NCBI GenBank assembly: GCA_936432065.2
Contig: OW386287.2
Coordinates: 95,497,091-95,561,090, forward strand
Reading direction: 5' to 3'
DNA: 64,000 nt
Source: Rutpela maculata
Taxonomy: Eukaryota > Arthropoda > Insecta > Coleoptera > Cerambycidae
Positions 45,938 through 56,868 of the stretch are shown here, one piece after another. The translations under genes and the position numbers were made by a program. Position 1 is the first letter of the stretch; each line of letters opens with the position of its first letter. Under the pieces are notes generated by a model. The model did no database searches. It saw only the letters and a program-made list of their open reading frames with translations, and was not told the DNA's origin.

Positions 45938-46487
45938 TTTTATAGATGCATACTATTCATAGCATTTTAATAGAAAACAGTAAATCATATAATTAAATTA
46001 AAAAATATCTTGAAAGAAAGACATTATTCTGATTTGTCTAGATACAGCTCTTAGATATTTTGACATAGTGATTCAAAGCTAGAATTTTCCAGTGCTTTTT
46101 CAAATTTAAAAATTGTAAACACGCCAGTGCCGGTGTTGATTCTAGGTAAAAAGTTACCAATTCTGGCATTTTAATTTCATTTTATATTAGATATTTAATT
46201 TTAATTCTCCTCGCTTTCCAAAGGGAAGTATTGCAATCTCTCCGAGCATTCTTTGAATTTTCACCATGTATATTACGAAAATTGCGTCAGTCTGTCTGTC
46301 TGTTGGCGATATATGTACAGAACTATTTGTCGGAGAAAAGTAATACTTGGTAGTTGACGCTGTTGCCAACGAAGAAATGGAATATACTTTTAGTGAAAAA
46401 TATACAGAGTGGACACTCGAAAAAAAATAAGGAAAAAATGCGACGGAGGACAATAATAACACATGCTCACAAAAAAAAAATTTCTGT

Positions 46488-47865
46488 CAGACCAATGTAT
46501 TTTTATGAATTTTGACACGCTGAATCCAAATCCCAAGTCCGAATTGTCAGATTGGCTCGTTTTTCGTCCCTAACTCTCGTAAAAAGTCAGTTCTTCACCT
46601 TTCACAATTAAATGAGTAGTTATAAATATTTTTAAATATGTTTATTTCATAACTTCGTAATGCCATAACCCCATATCACTGTAACTCCGTAATCATACAA
46701 CTTCATAACCCTATAACCCTATTATTCGGGTCGTGCAAGCTTCTATAACCGCAAAACTCTGAGTAAACAGAGATTTTATACATCTGTCTTCAAAAACCAT
46801 AGAAATCGGAATGTTCAGGTTTTTATAACCATATAACCTCTAAATTCTGTAACTTCATAACCCCATAATCCGGGGTATCCTTTAACACCATGCTCTGGGG
46901 CAAGCAGGTTTTTGTCAATGCTTCACCAGAGAATATTTACTTCTCTCAATTTAGTACTCATCAACTCAAATCTGAGCATTTGCGCTTAAATAGAGAAATG
47001 GGCTCCTTGATGAATCTCAAATTGTATTTCTTGGAGTTTTATATTGACTATTTTCCAGAAAATTTTGGTGATTTCAGTAAAGAGCAGGGTGAGACATTTC
47101 ACCAGGACCAGGACAAGGATGTAGAGCGTCGATACCAAGGCAGTTGAGATAAACATATGATGGCTGATTACTGGTGGATGCTCGCGCGACATATACCTGA
47201 GAGAGAACGAAAACGTAAAAAACGAACATCTCGAAAATAAGAGAACTCGATATAACAAAAAAAGAGTGAATATATACGCTATTCATGCACATAAGCTCAG
47301 ATTTGAGTACTAGAGATGAAAAGTAAATATTTACTGGTGATGCATTGGCAAAAGCCTGCTTGCCCCGAAGTATGATGTTAAAGGATGCCCCGGGTTATGA
47401 GGTTATGGAGTTTGGCGTTCTGAAGTTACAGGATTTAGAGGTTATGGGGTTATAAAAGCCTGCACGCTCCGAGTTATATGATTTTTGAAGTCAGATGTGT
47501 TAAATTTCTATTTACTCGGAGTTTTGTGGTTATAGAAACTTGCATGCCCCAATTAATAGGGATATAGGATTATGGGGTTACAGTATATGATTTTTGAAGT
47601 CAGATTGTGTTAAATTTCTATTTACTCGGATTTTTGTGGTTATAGAAACTTGCATGCCCCAATTAATGGGGATATAGGATTATGGGGTTACAGTAATATG
47701 AGGTTATGAGGTTATGAAGTAAACATTAAAAAAAATTGTAACTACTCATTTGAGTGTGAAAGGCGAAAAAACTGCTTTTTACTGGTATTTTTTTAAAAAC
47801 GAGCTAATCTGACAATTCTGACTTCGAATTCGAATTCAGCGGGTCAATATATAAGGATACACTGG
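46488..47865. repeat. Palindrome, about 1.38 kb, with tandem duplication in the right arm
   Basis: Left arm about 46488-46985 and right arm about 47285-47865 are inverse copies (TGGGGCAAGCAGGTTTTTGTC near 46900; GCAAAAGCCTGCTTGCCCC near 47347). The arms hold irregular runs of CATAACCCCATAACC-type words (left) and GGTTATGGGGTTAT (right). The right arm has an extra unit: 47476-47584 and 47585-47694 are nearly identical. The centre (46986-47284) has overlapping small frames without motifs. Confidence 0.8.
47476..47694. repeat. Tandem duplication of 109-110 bp
   Basis: Unit 1 (47476-47584) and unit 2 (47585-47694) both run ATATGATTTTTGAAGTCAGA ... ATTATGGGGTTACAGT and differ at about four positions. 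The left arm of the palindrome has one such unit, so the duplication arose after the palindrome. Confidence 0.85.
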
Positions 47866-48719
47866 TCTGGTCCGCCGAACAGGCCCCTTTTTGTGAGCCT
47901 GTGTAATTGGCTTGTCGTTAGCGCAATTGTAAAGAAGAAACTTGCCATACCTTTAGCTAAAAATAAACAGGATGGACATCCTTCAAAAACAATTAATAAA
48001 AAAAAATGTGACAATGAGTTCATTTGGCATGTAGCTAACTAACATAACTATAAACGAAGAAGAAACCTGCTGTACTTTAGTGAAAAATATCGTGTCACCT
48101 ACACGAGAAAATAATCAAGAACCGATGATGGAAAGTAATATTTGGCATGTAGTTGATACTATTACTGAAGAGAAAACCTGATATATACGGTGGTCACTAG
48201 TCATCCAATAGAAAAAATAAGTAGTAAACGAAAGGTTCTAAATAGAGAGGGAAGTTTTGTGTAAATCCCATTTCATTTTTTTTTAATTAAATAATCACAA
48301 CCAGATATTTTTCTATACTCTCGAATTATGCTAAATTTCAAGAGTAAAGAAAGTTACCACCATCAGCCCCGAGAACTATACTGAAAAATTTAACAACTTG
48401 CACAACGACAACATCTGTAATGCAGCACTCTAGAGCCGTGTTCACATAAACATTTTATATTTTTATTGATAAGAGAAGATACCACAAAATTGTTTTGTTG
48501 TTGCTGCTGATATTGTTGCTGTTATTGTTATTTCCGTGCATTTTGATACTCTTATAAATAAATCCTTGAATAATTTTGTGAATATCTGAAAAGACACAAG
48601 GCGTCATAACAGTACAAGAACAATCTTCATATTTCCTTGTTTATACCATCTTTAACAAACATTTAACATTTTTTTCACTAAAAGATCTAAATGATATATC
48701 TTAGAACCCCCTTAAGAAA
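47866..48719. other. AT-rich stretch, nothing recognised
   Basis: No frame above 60 codons and no repeat partner noticed. Confidence 0.4.
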
Positions 48720-50160
48720 AAGTTCGAGAAAACTGACACATTTTCTATTAACAACATCGAATTTGACTTCAATAGTGGCGATAATAAAATTTTAGCAAAG
48801 ATGGAAATCTTTTATATATGGGATTTATCAATACAAAAAACCATGATTTTTATTTCATCATGTAACAGAAATTTTGGCAAAACAACAACTTTTCTAACAG
48901 ATATTGTAGAGCATCGTACTATGCAATTTTCTCTTGATTAAGGAAAATTGTAATGTCCTTTATTTCAAAAATAAATATGAGAAATGAAAGTCTATCAGAA
49001 TTACAAAATCTAAAGAGCAATGCGATTGTTACTATTTTTTTTTAATAAAGGACAAGGGTAGATAAGGGCCTTTTTCCGCCCATCGGCCATGTTGTATGTC
49101 ATTATATTTTCCGAGTAGTATATGTATTGACGAGTAATAAAAAACTGTTCTTTGGAATAGTAGATTATTCAGTGAGTGTATAATGATGGCTATTACTCGC
49201 GGGGGTGATGTTTACGGCACGAGACGAAGGCGTGTCGTAAATCATCCGAGTGTGTAATAGCCATTATACGCGAACTAAATACTATAATTTATCCACGACT
49301 ATCGCATATTTTAACTGTTTTAATCGTTTAAAACTGAAAAAAAAAAGTTCATTTACAGTAAAACGTTGACGTGTTAAACGTTAAAAACGAAAATATGCAC
49401 GAAAACATGGAAAAATGGATTCGCCGTTTCCTTATGAAAATTGCTAGTTCCTGATTGGTCAAAGGTGCGTTAGAATGAAAACAACTAGTTCCTGGTTGGT
49501 TAAATATGTGTTAGAATTAGATTATGTTCATTATACGTTTAGTTGGAATAATGACTATCATTATTTGACAATTGTTAAATGTAGAATGCAATGATTATAC
49601 GATGGTGGTGGATAAACATATTCTTATTCAATACATACCACAATATGTGGTTTTGAGCGCTGACACGTTTAAATTCGCACGCAACGTCGACACTATTACG
49701 ACTGCCGCGGAAACGATTTTGTTTTTTATACATTGAAGCGCTTGATGAAACAATATAAATTAACCATTATTTAAAAGCTTAAATGCTTAACAATGAAATG
49801 AGGTATAGTTTATCTTGTTTCATCGAGCGCATCTAACTGAAATATACATTAAAAGTTCGGAAAAAGGTCAAAAATTACTAAAAAACTGCAAACATGCCCA
49901 CTTTGAAATGATATTACTATGACCTACTGTTGTTTTTCAAATGTAAAACATATAGAAACATAAAGATCATATGTTCAACTATAAATAAATAACGCTTAAT
50001 GACTTTAAGGAGAACTTTTCTTTTTTATGAAATTAGTGGGCGAAAATTATATAGCTTATCTACCCTTGTCCTTTCACCCATTCACAGTCATTTGGTTAAC
50101 TGATTCTGATTATCTATTATCTCTGATATTGAAATAGGTGTAAATGTAAAAATATAAAGT
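48720..50160. repeat. Diverged repeat (partner of 38890-39255), split by a TIR element
   Basis: 48726-49040 and 50075-50125 together align with 38895-39240. The break lies at 49047-50074. This gives order: repeat first, TIR element later. Confidence 0.6.
49047..50074. mobile_element. TIR element, copy A (about 1.03 kb, non-coding)
   Basis: Both ends read AAAGGACAAGGGTAGATAAG in inverse orientation. The interior has no transposase. It contains an inner hairpin (GAAGCGCTTGATGAAACAAT near 49736 and ATTGTTTCATCGAGCGC-type near 49815). The same interior, in the opposite direction, forms copy B at 50370-57721 with roughly 93-95% identity. Near 49894-49905 it retains the uninterrupted site where the BEL/Pao element entered copy B. 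I see no target duplication at this copy. Confidence 0.8.
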
Positions 50161-50369
50161 GCCTACCCAAATTAATTTCTTTCTAACCTCTTTAGTAGCC
50201 AAGATTGAGAACTCCCAGTAGGAATAAGTTTCCCCTGAATGCAAGCTTCATTTAGTGAAACTTTCATCAAAAATCGTTTTTTTTTTAATGCCGGTTAGTC
50301 AATATATTTGTGTGGAAGTTGATTTCTAAGAAATGGCGGAGGATCCGGGGATTCTTAAACCATATTTTA
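50075..50369. other. Short spacer between the two TIR elements
   Basis: 50075-50160 is the right part of the interrupted repeat; the remainder has no recognised content. Confidence 0.4.
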
Positions 50370-50547
50370 AAAGGACAAGGGTAGATAAGCTATATAATTT
50401 TCGCCCACTAATTCCATAAAAAACAAAAGTTCTCATTAAAGTTATTAAGCGTTATTTATTTATAGTTGAACATATGATCTTTATGTTTCTATATGTTTTA
50501 CATTTGAAAAACAACAGTAGGTCATAGTAATATCATTTCAAAGTGAG

Positions 50548-50902
50548 TGTTTATTAACGCGGAAATAAATCGGACGAAGGAACATTCAGCGTAATGCTGA
50601 CAAACTGAACTAATATTAATAATTGAATTTGAAATACCTTGTGACCTCGTGTACTAGCGGCACTTCCTGGTGTTGTTCTCTTCTAGTTGGGTCCAACAAA
50701 CTCCAGGTCTCCAGTATGGGAATATGGCAAGGTACACAAGACACTCGCGTGGTGATAAATAGCGGTTTTTATTATTTTTTAAGTTGACCGAAAAAAATGA
50801 CTTTTTATATTTTTTTTGTAGCGTTATTATTTTTGTTGATATGGAAATCAAAAACAAAATTGAGTTATAGAAACAAAAAATGCTAGCATTGTTTTCTGAA
50901 CA
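50548..50902 (-). repeat. BEL/Pao 3' LTR
   Basis: 355 bp, TGTTTATTAACGCGG ... TTTTCTGAACA on the plus strand. Compared with the other LTR I see two differences: A for C in GGAACATTCAGC, and T for C in GTTGGGTCCAAC. It is preceded (element sense) by a purine-rich tract GGATGGGCGGTA at 50903-50915, the probable polypurine primer. Confidence 0.92.
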
Positions 50903-51028
50903 TACCGCCCATCCAAATGGCGAAGCATTTGTAATAAAGTTTGTAATTTCCGTGGGAAACGTATTTATGAGTACAAGAAATATATCTAAAACTATGAAAC
51001 TAAAACTAGGTTAAATAATAATACAAAA

Positions 51029-51274
51029 CTAGTGAGGAGTAGGTAAGGGACATAGTTTTACAAGAGGTCTCTTAAGGACACCGTTAGCTGTTCGCACAGT
51101 AGCAACACGGGTCTGCCCATCAGGACTAGAGTGCAATTCGACAATTCGGCCAAGATGCCACGTTAGCGGTGGGACATTGTCCTGTTTGATGACAACAATG
51201 GTGCCAATATTGGGAGGTTTTGTAGAATCTGTCCATTTATGTCGTTGCTGGAGAGTGTGAAGATACTCGTTATG
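51029..51274 (-). pseudogene. BEL/Pao pol C-terminal tail (DUF5641-like)
   Basis: After the stop at 51275 the same frame continues with HNEYLHTLQQRHKW, then IGTIVVIKQDNVPPLTW and GRIVELHSSPDGQTRVATV, ending with a stop at 51029. This is the small beta-rich domain that follows the integrase core in Pao elements. Confidence 0.8.
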
Positions 51275-51730
51275 TCAGCGCTTCCAAAATCCTTGTTGAA
51301 TTTGTTGCAACAACTGCCATCTGGACAAACGATTTATGGGTACGGAGATTAACTCCTCGTCGGGAGGAGTTGTTAATGAAGATAATGTTAAAAAATGACC
51401 TGGAGTTAAGGCCTGAAGATCATTTGGATCACTACTAAGCTGACATAATGGTCGTGAATTTAAAACTGCTTCGATTTGGTGAAAAACGGTATTAAGCTCC
51501 TCGTAGGTCAGTACTTGATCACCAATAATTCGAGAAATGTGATGTTTGACTGATTTGACTCCTGCTTCCCATAAACCACTAAAGTGAGCTGCAGACGCGG
51601 GATTGAAGTGCCACTTAATTTGCATGACTCCGGCGGCGTTTTGGGTTAATTCATTCAGTTGACGATTAGCGCCAACGAAATTAGTTCCGTTTGTCACTGT
51701 AAAGATGAGAGCATTGGCCTCGACGTGCAA
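51275..51730 (-). pseudogene. BEL/Pao integrase, second half of catalytic core
   Basis: Open as 51733-51275. TNFVGANRQLN follows the second catalytic Asp, which itself lies in the previous frame. GLWEAGVKSVKHH carries the catalytic Glu of the D,D-35-E triad (residue 56 of this frame). NSRPLC is the usual Pao motif after it. The frame ends in a TGA directly after GFWKR where the protein should continue. Confidence 0.85.
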
Positions 51731-52280
51731 CAAATCGCCGTAATGCTGCTATAAATGAATCAGATGAAAGATCTGAAACAAGTTCAAGATGGAGAGCTTT
51801 AATGGCGAGACATACAAATAAGCATAGATATGCCTTTTGAGTTTTACCACCCCGGCGTCTACCAAAAGTAATATGAAACGGCCCAGCGAAGTCTACTCCG
51901 GTGTGCAGGAATGGTTTAACTTCAGAGACTCGAGGAGTGGGTAAATCACTCATCAGAGGTGTATAGGATTTTGGATTATGTCGCGAACAACGATAGCAAT
52001 GAGAAATGCAATGATTAATTGCTCGTCTAGCGGACAATATCCAGAATTGTTCAGCTAATAAAGCCTGAAGAGCGGTTGCGCCAGGATGCAGATACTTATT
52101 ATGATACTGATTAATAAGAAATTTAGTTAATCGGTGTTCCCGTGGTAATAAGATTGGATGTTTTCTCTCAAAGGATTCTTGAGAGTGGCGAAGTCTTCCG
52201 CCCACCCTGAGAATACCCTCCTGATCTAGGAAAGGTGCAAGTTTGCGTATAGGTTTAGCACAAGGGCTTTTTAAACAAAT
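51681..52280 (-). pseudogene. BEL/Pao integrase, zinc finger and first half of core
   Basis: The clean frame is 52205-51681 (174 codons), with codons back to the stop at 52281-52283 also reading as Pao protein. A His-His-Cys-Cys finger is visible at H35, H40, C70 and C73. GVDFAGPF (103-110) holds the first catalytic Asp and HLYSD (167-171) the second. Directly after that Asp the frame shifts, apparently through one extra base in an A run at about 51688-51692. The integrase cannot be made as one chain. Confidence 0.85.
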
Positions 52281-53385
52281 TTACTTTATTTCATTAGCAA
52301 AGACTAATTGTTGAATATGTTTTATAATGATAAGCAGCGCATTATGTAGTTCCAAATTTACCAAAGGACCTCGAATTAAATTAGTTTTATCCTTTAAATA
52401 GCTGGTAAATCGAATTAAATAAGCTATGCTTCCTTGAACCTTTCGCAAAGAGGAAAATCGTGATAATAAAATTATTATGAAATCATGTTGTCCAGTGACA
52501 ACGAGAGAGATTGTATTGGTTTCTAAGTCTACATCGGAAGGCAAGGTAGAAGATGAACTAATAGGCCAAAGTTCAGGCGGAGAGCTGAGCCACTTGGGAC
52601 CCGCCCACCATGAAGAACATTTCAAGAGGTCATGGGGAAGAAGACCCCGTGAGGCGCAATCAGCAGGATTATCGATACCATCAATATGATGCCAATTTTC
52701 CGGAGATAATTTTTCCTGAATTTGTGTAACACGGTTTGCAATAAACGTTTTCCACTGATGTGGAGAGGATTTAATCCAGGTTAATGCGACTGTGGAATCG
52801 GACCAAGCGTAAATATTTTTAAAAACAATGTTGGCATAGGTGTCACGTACAAAATAAACTAAATCTGAAAGTAACAGTGCTGCACATAATTGAAGGCGTG
52901 GAATTGTGATACGCTTAAGCGGAGACACCCTAGATTTAGCACAAACCAAAAAAATGCGTATAGAACCATCATTTTCTGTAACCCTAAAATATACCACACA
53001 TGCATAACCAGTCTCAGAAGCATCACAGAAACCATGAAGGTCACATGCTTGATAATTGTCCGTTATAACGCGCCGAGGTAACTGAAGTTGAGCGAGACAT
53101 AATACCTCACGCTTGTATTGTGACCAACGTGAACAAATCTCAGCGGAGGGAACCTCATCCCAAGACAATCCTTGTGTCCAAAGAATCTGGATCAAGTGCT
53201 TTGCAAAAAGAGTAAGCGGAGCTAACAATCCAAGTGGGTCAAATATGCGTGCGACTTCAGAAAGTATTGATCTTTTGGTACAACAACGGTCGATAGTGTC
53301 TATTTTGTAAGTTAGGGAATCATAAGTTGGATTCCAGTTCAAGCCCAACACCTTTTGAAAGTAATCAGCAGTGTCAAATGATTGA
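52281..53385 (-). pseudogene. BEL/Pao RNase H and connection domain
   Basis: The open frame 53351-52281 has 356 residues. RVFDPLGLLAP-type region (here ARIFDPLGLLAPLTL, 34-48) is typical of Pao. RNase H signatures: GFCDAS (107-112, Asp 110), ITIPRLQLCAALL (148-160), WSDSTVALTWI (183-193, Asp 185) and NPADCASRG (228-236, Asp 231). In relatives the second acidic residue is Glu in IPRLEL; here position 154 is Gln. The frame ends at a TAA at 52281-52283 in the middle of the protein. Confidence 0.87.
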
Positions 53386-54378
53386 CAATTAGTTTGGCGT
53401 AATGATGGGGGATGGAGTCTAATACGATATGATCGTTGCTAGACCACTTCCTCAAATCAAATCCACCACTTTTAAGAAGATCTCAAGTTGAGATTGTAAA
53501 GTAATAGCTTCTTCAGCAGATGAACAGCCCGTGACTACGTCATCTACATAAATGTCGCTAAGTAACACTTTTGCAGCGTAAGGAAAATTATCTTTTTCAT
53601 CTGAAGCAATTTGTAAAAGAGTGCGGATAGCTAGATATGGAGCAGATGATACTCCGTATGTAACAGTATTCAATTCAAATTCTTGAACAGGAGTGTTTTG
53701 AGAAAAGCGCCATAATATGCGTTGATAGGCTCTGTGATCAGATGTTACTAAAATTTGCCTGTACATTTGTTTTATATCTGCAATAAGTACAGTGGAATGG
53801 GTACAAAACCGTAAAAGTAATGATACTATGTCTTTTTGTAATTTAGGACCTGTTAATAAGGTGTCATTCAGAGAAACATTATTAGTAGACTTTGCTGAGG
53901 CGTCAAAGACGACACGTAATTTCGTGGTAGAACTTTCGGGCTTCAACACACAATGATGAGGAATATAATAACACGAATCAGAATTATTGGAAGCACTTTG
54001 ACCACTCACAGGAGACATGTGTCCACAGTCAAGATAATCCTGCATGAAATTTGAATATTCTTGTTTTAATGTAGCATCTTTATTCAAGCGATTTTCCAGA
54101 GATAAAAAACGACGCATTGCGGTATTAAAAGAATTACCTAAAATAGGAATATCTTCACGAAAAGGTAATGAAACGATGTATCTGCCTGATTTGTCACGAG
54201 TATGAGAATTGATAAAATTTTGCTCGCACTTAGTGTTCTCTGGAGAATTGAATATTTTGTCAGGTATACTTTCAAGTTCCCAAAACTTCTTTAATGTGGA
54301 ATCAAGTTGTGAATAAACAGACACATGAAATGAGTTAACAACAGCTGGTGTAGAAATATGAATTTTTCCAGATAGTAT
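53386..54378 (-). pseudogene. BEL/Pao reverse transcriptase
   Basis: The open frame 54324-53452 has 290 residues; codons back to the stop at 54379 also fit. Motifs: RVVFDASAK (137-145), VLIADIKQMYRQI (179-191, catalytic Asp 183), TYGVSSAPYLA (222-232) and SDIYVDDVVTG (256-266) with the catalytic YVDD. Two frameshifts, at about 53460 and 53385, cut the thumb region. The 53470-53390 segment reads as GGFDLRKWSSND in a third frame. Confidence 0.88.
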
Positions 54379-55005
54379 TCAACCAAAGATGGTTTTCATT
54401 GCGATTGGTTCACCAGGACGACCATATTTAATAGCGGGTTGTATTATTTGTGAGTAGACATCAGCACCAAGCAAGATGTCTATTTCACTCGATTTCCTAT
54501 AATCAGGATCAGCGAGAGGCAGGTTTTTTAAATGTTCATACCCTTGAGTGGTAATGTGACTAGACGGAATATCATTACAGATGACCGGCAAGACCATTGC
54601 CTGTATATTAAAACTGGGATGATGTCTAAACATCGGAGTGACCTGACAAAAAGTCATGCCAGTACAAGCGGGTGAAGAAGTTCGACCAATTCCTTGAATA
54701 GGAACGGAGCATTGCGTAAGCGGTAAATTAAGTCTGTTTAGACATTTCTCAGTTATTACTGATATTTGACTGCCATTGTCTATAAGAGCACGGCAAGTTT
54801 GAAAATTACCACTAGCATCACAGATAGATACTAAGGCGGTGGATAAAAGAACTGTAACTGGAGCAATAGCACTAGCAACAACTTGAGGAATGTCAGCAGC
54901 GGCGGCATTATTTGTAGAATTAAAAGTCGAGATCGTAGTTGCTTCACGTGGAAAATGTAGCATCGTATGATGGCGTTTTTGACAAACAGGGAAGATAGGG
55001 AAGCA
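54379..55005 (-). pseudogene. BEL/Pao protease region (DUF1758-like)
   Basis: The open frame 55008-54379 (209 codons). After a Cys-His-rich start that completes the gag fingers (VCQKRHHTMLHF), there is a retropepsin-type site RALIDNGSQISVI at about residues 73-85, with Asn in place of the more usual Ser or Thr after Asp, and a second conserved stretch IDILLGADVYSQII near the end. The frame stops with TGA at 54379 just after KTIFG; the following codons continue the protein. Confidence 0.83.
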
Positions 55006-56204
55006 CAAGTCGAGAAACTATGTGTTCCAAAGCAATTTACACAACGTCTGCATTCTTTAATAAAGTTATATCGATCTTGGGGCGACTTATTTAAAAATAA
55101 ATCACATTTAAAAATAGAGTGGTTAGCATTGCAAACAAAGCAAGATGCTTGTTGAGGTTTTGCAAGAGGCACTGCTGAACCAATATTGTTTTGAGAAGAT
55201 GTTTCCACCACGAGAGACTGCTGTTTTGATTTTATGGGAGATTGCGTATGTTGCTTATGAGATAATGAAGGAGAAAATATTCCAGTGTTAGAAGTTGAAT
55301 ACTGAGAGACACCAGAACAAATATTTGACAACATAGTGCTAGACTCCAAAGCATTGCATTGATCGGTCAAGAATTTAATTAACTGTTCATATGTGGGCAA
55401 CTCCGTAATGCTACGATGCATTTCAAACCGTTTTCTAGTATTGGGATCAATTTTCTGCATTAACCAATTAAATAGAGTAAAATCCCACAAGTCAATTTCA
55501 TATTTATTGAGAGCAAAAATATTTTCAGAAAATATATTTAAGAGAGTACGAAGAGAACTTGCGGAATCAGGTTTAGCTTTTGGTGAATTAAGAATATTTC
55601 CCCAATAGGTCGAAATAAGTATGCGTTTATTGTCATATCTTTTCTCTAGGGTTCCGAATGCAATATGATAATTATCAGAGGTTATTGGTAAATGTTTCAC
55701 TAATTTTAATGGTTCATCAGATAAGGCACTTATTAAGTATTGGAATTTCTCTATGTTAGACAATTTTGTGTGATTGTGTATCAATGACTTAAACAGTTCA
55801 TAGAATGAAGTCCATTCAATAGCATTACCTGAAAATTTAGATATCTGAATCTCCGGTAGATGAACAGTATTTTTATTGCTTTCAACATCAACCTTTTGAT
55901 TTGTTGTAACAGCAGATGCCATTTTGGTTAATTGTATGTCAACAGCTTGAATTTTATCATGCAAATCATCTGTTTCTTCCACCAGTGAATTCAGTTGATC
56001 CAAATTTTCAACTGAGAGTTGACTCAATTTTAATGATTTGCGTTGTTCTTGAAAATCCTCGTAAATGAGGTTAGATCTTTTAAATTTTGCATAAAACATA
56101 GAGTGCGTTGAAGTGTCTGCCACAACGGCAGATGAGTATTCTGACACGGCGGTTAATTTTCTAATTACCACATTACATTCCCTTACAAAGTCCTCAAACT
56201 TCAT
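55000..56204 (-). CDS. BEL/Pao gag protein (DUF1759-like), start intact
   Basis: Starts at 56204 (MKFEDFVRECNVVIRK), the first Met after the leader. Residues 117-138, LPEIQISKFSGNAIEWTSF onward, are the DUF1759 signature of Pao gag. A zinc knuckle CFVCNANHSIFKC lies at 355-367, and more Cys and His pairs follow (385-400). The frame shifts after about residue 400 (55000), where the next part of the protein continues in the neighbouring frame; the remaining codons to 54831 are out of register. This is the least damaged part of the element. Confidence 0.87.
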
Positions 56205-56513
56205 TTTGTAAGTATTGATAAACTTCTTAATAAAGTTATATTAACCAAATGTAAATAAAATTACAAAATAGTTCTATTATCAGTACTCACAAATACGTTA
56301 GAATGACAATATAATAACGAAAATACGTTTAGAGGAAACAAGAAAATGAATTAATTATAGCGGCAGGTTCAATAAAAACACCGTGTGCTAGTGTCAAAAT
56401 GAATTTAAGCAACAAATGTCAGTTATGAAGTAATTAATTTAAAACGGTTTTAGATGGATGTAAGGCAAAGCTGGTTTTCTTTTTTTAAGGTATCGGCATC
56501 GAAAGATCAAAAA
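56205..56513. other. BEL/Pao leader between 5' LTR and gag
   Basis: Noncoding leader on the minus strand. I expected a primer-binding site right after the LTR (below 56514) but the bases there, TTTTTGATCTTTCGATGCCG, do not match a tRNA 3' end that I can name. Confidence 0.5.
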
Positions 56514-56868
56514 TGTTTATTAACGCGGAAATAAATCGGACGAAGGACCATTCAGCGTAATGCTGACAAACTGAACTAATATTAATAATTGAATTTGAAA
56601 TACCTTGTGACCTCGTGTACTAGCGGCACTTCCTGGTGTTGTTCTCTTCTAGTTGGGCCCAACAAACTCCAGGTCTCCAGTATGGGAATATGGCAAGGTA
56701 CACAAGACACTCGCGTGGTGATAAATAGCGGTTTTTATTATTTTTTAAGTTGACCGAAAAAAATGACTTTTTATATTTTTTTTGTAGCGTTATTATTTTT
56801 GTTGATATGGAAATCAAAAACAAAATTGAGTTATAGAAACAAAAAATGCTAGCATTGTTTTCTGAACA
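56514..56868 (-). repeat. BEL/Pao 5' LTR
   Basis: 355 bp, same length as the other LTR with two base differences noted. Next to it, at 56869-56873, is the right GTGAG duplication. Confidence 0.92.

Larger units (their letters stand above)
50548..56868 (-). mobile_element. BEL/Pao LTR retrotransposon, full-length but broken
   Basis: 6321 bp between identical GTGAG duplications (50543-50547 and 56869-56873). Two 355-bp LTRs with TG...CA ends on either strand. On the minus strand the order is gag, protease, reverse transcriptase, RNase H, integrase, as in BEL/Pao elements. The reading frame is interrupted at about 55000 (shift), 54379 (stop), 53460 and 53385 (shifts), 52281 (stop), 51690 (shift) and 51275 (stop). 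No envelope-like frame was seen. Confidence 0.95.

Noticed and set aside
46640..46880. Telomeric repeat array
   Set aside because: The CATAACCCCATAACC words are irregular and mixed with other sequence; the arthropod telomere unit TTAGG is not present in tandem.
56490..56513. Primer-binding site of the BEL/Pao element
   Set aside because: The bases after the 5' LTR do not start TGG and match no tRNA 3' end that I could recall with confidence.
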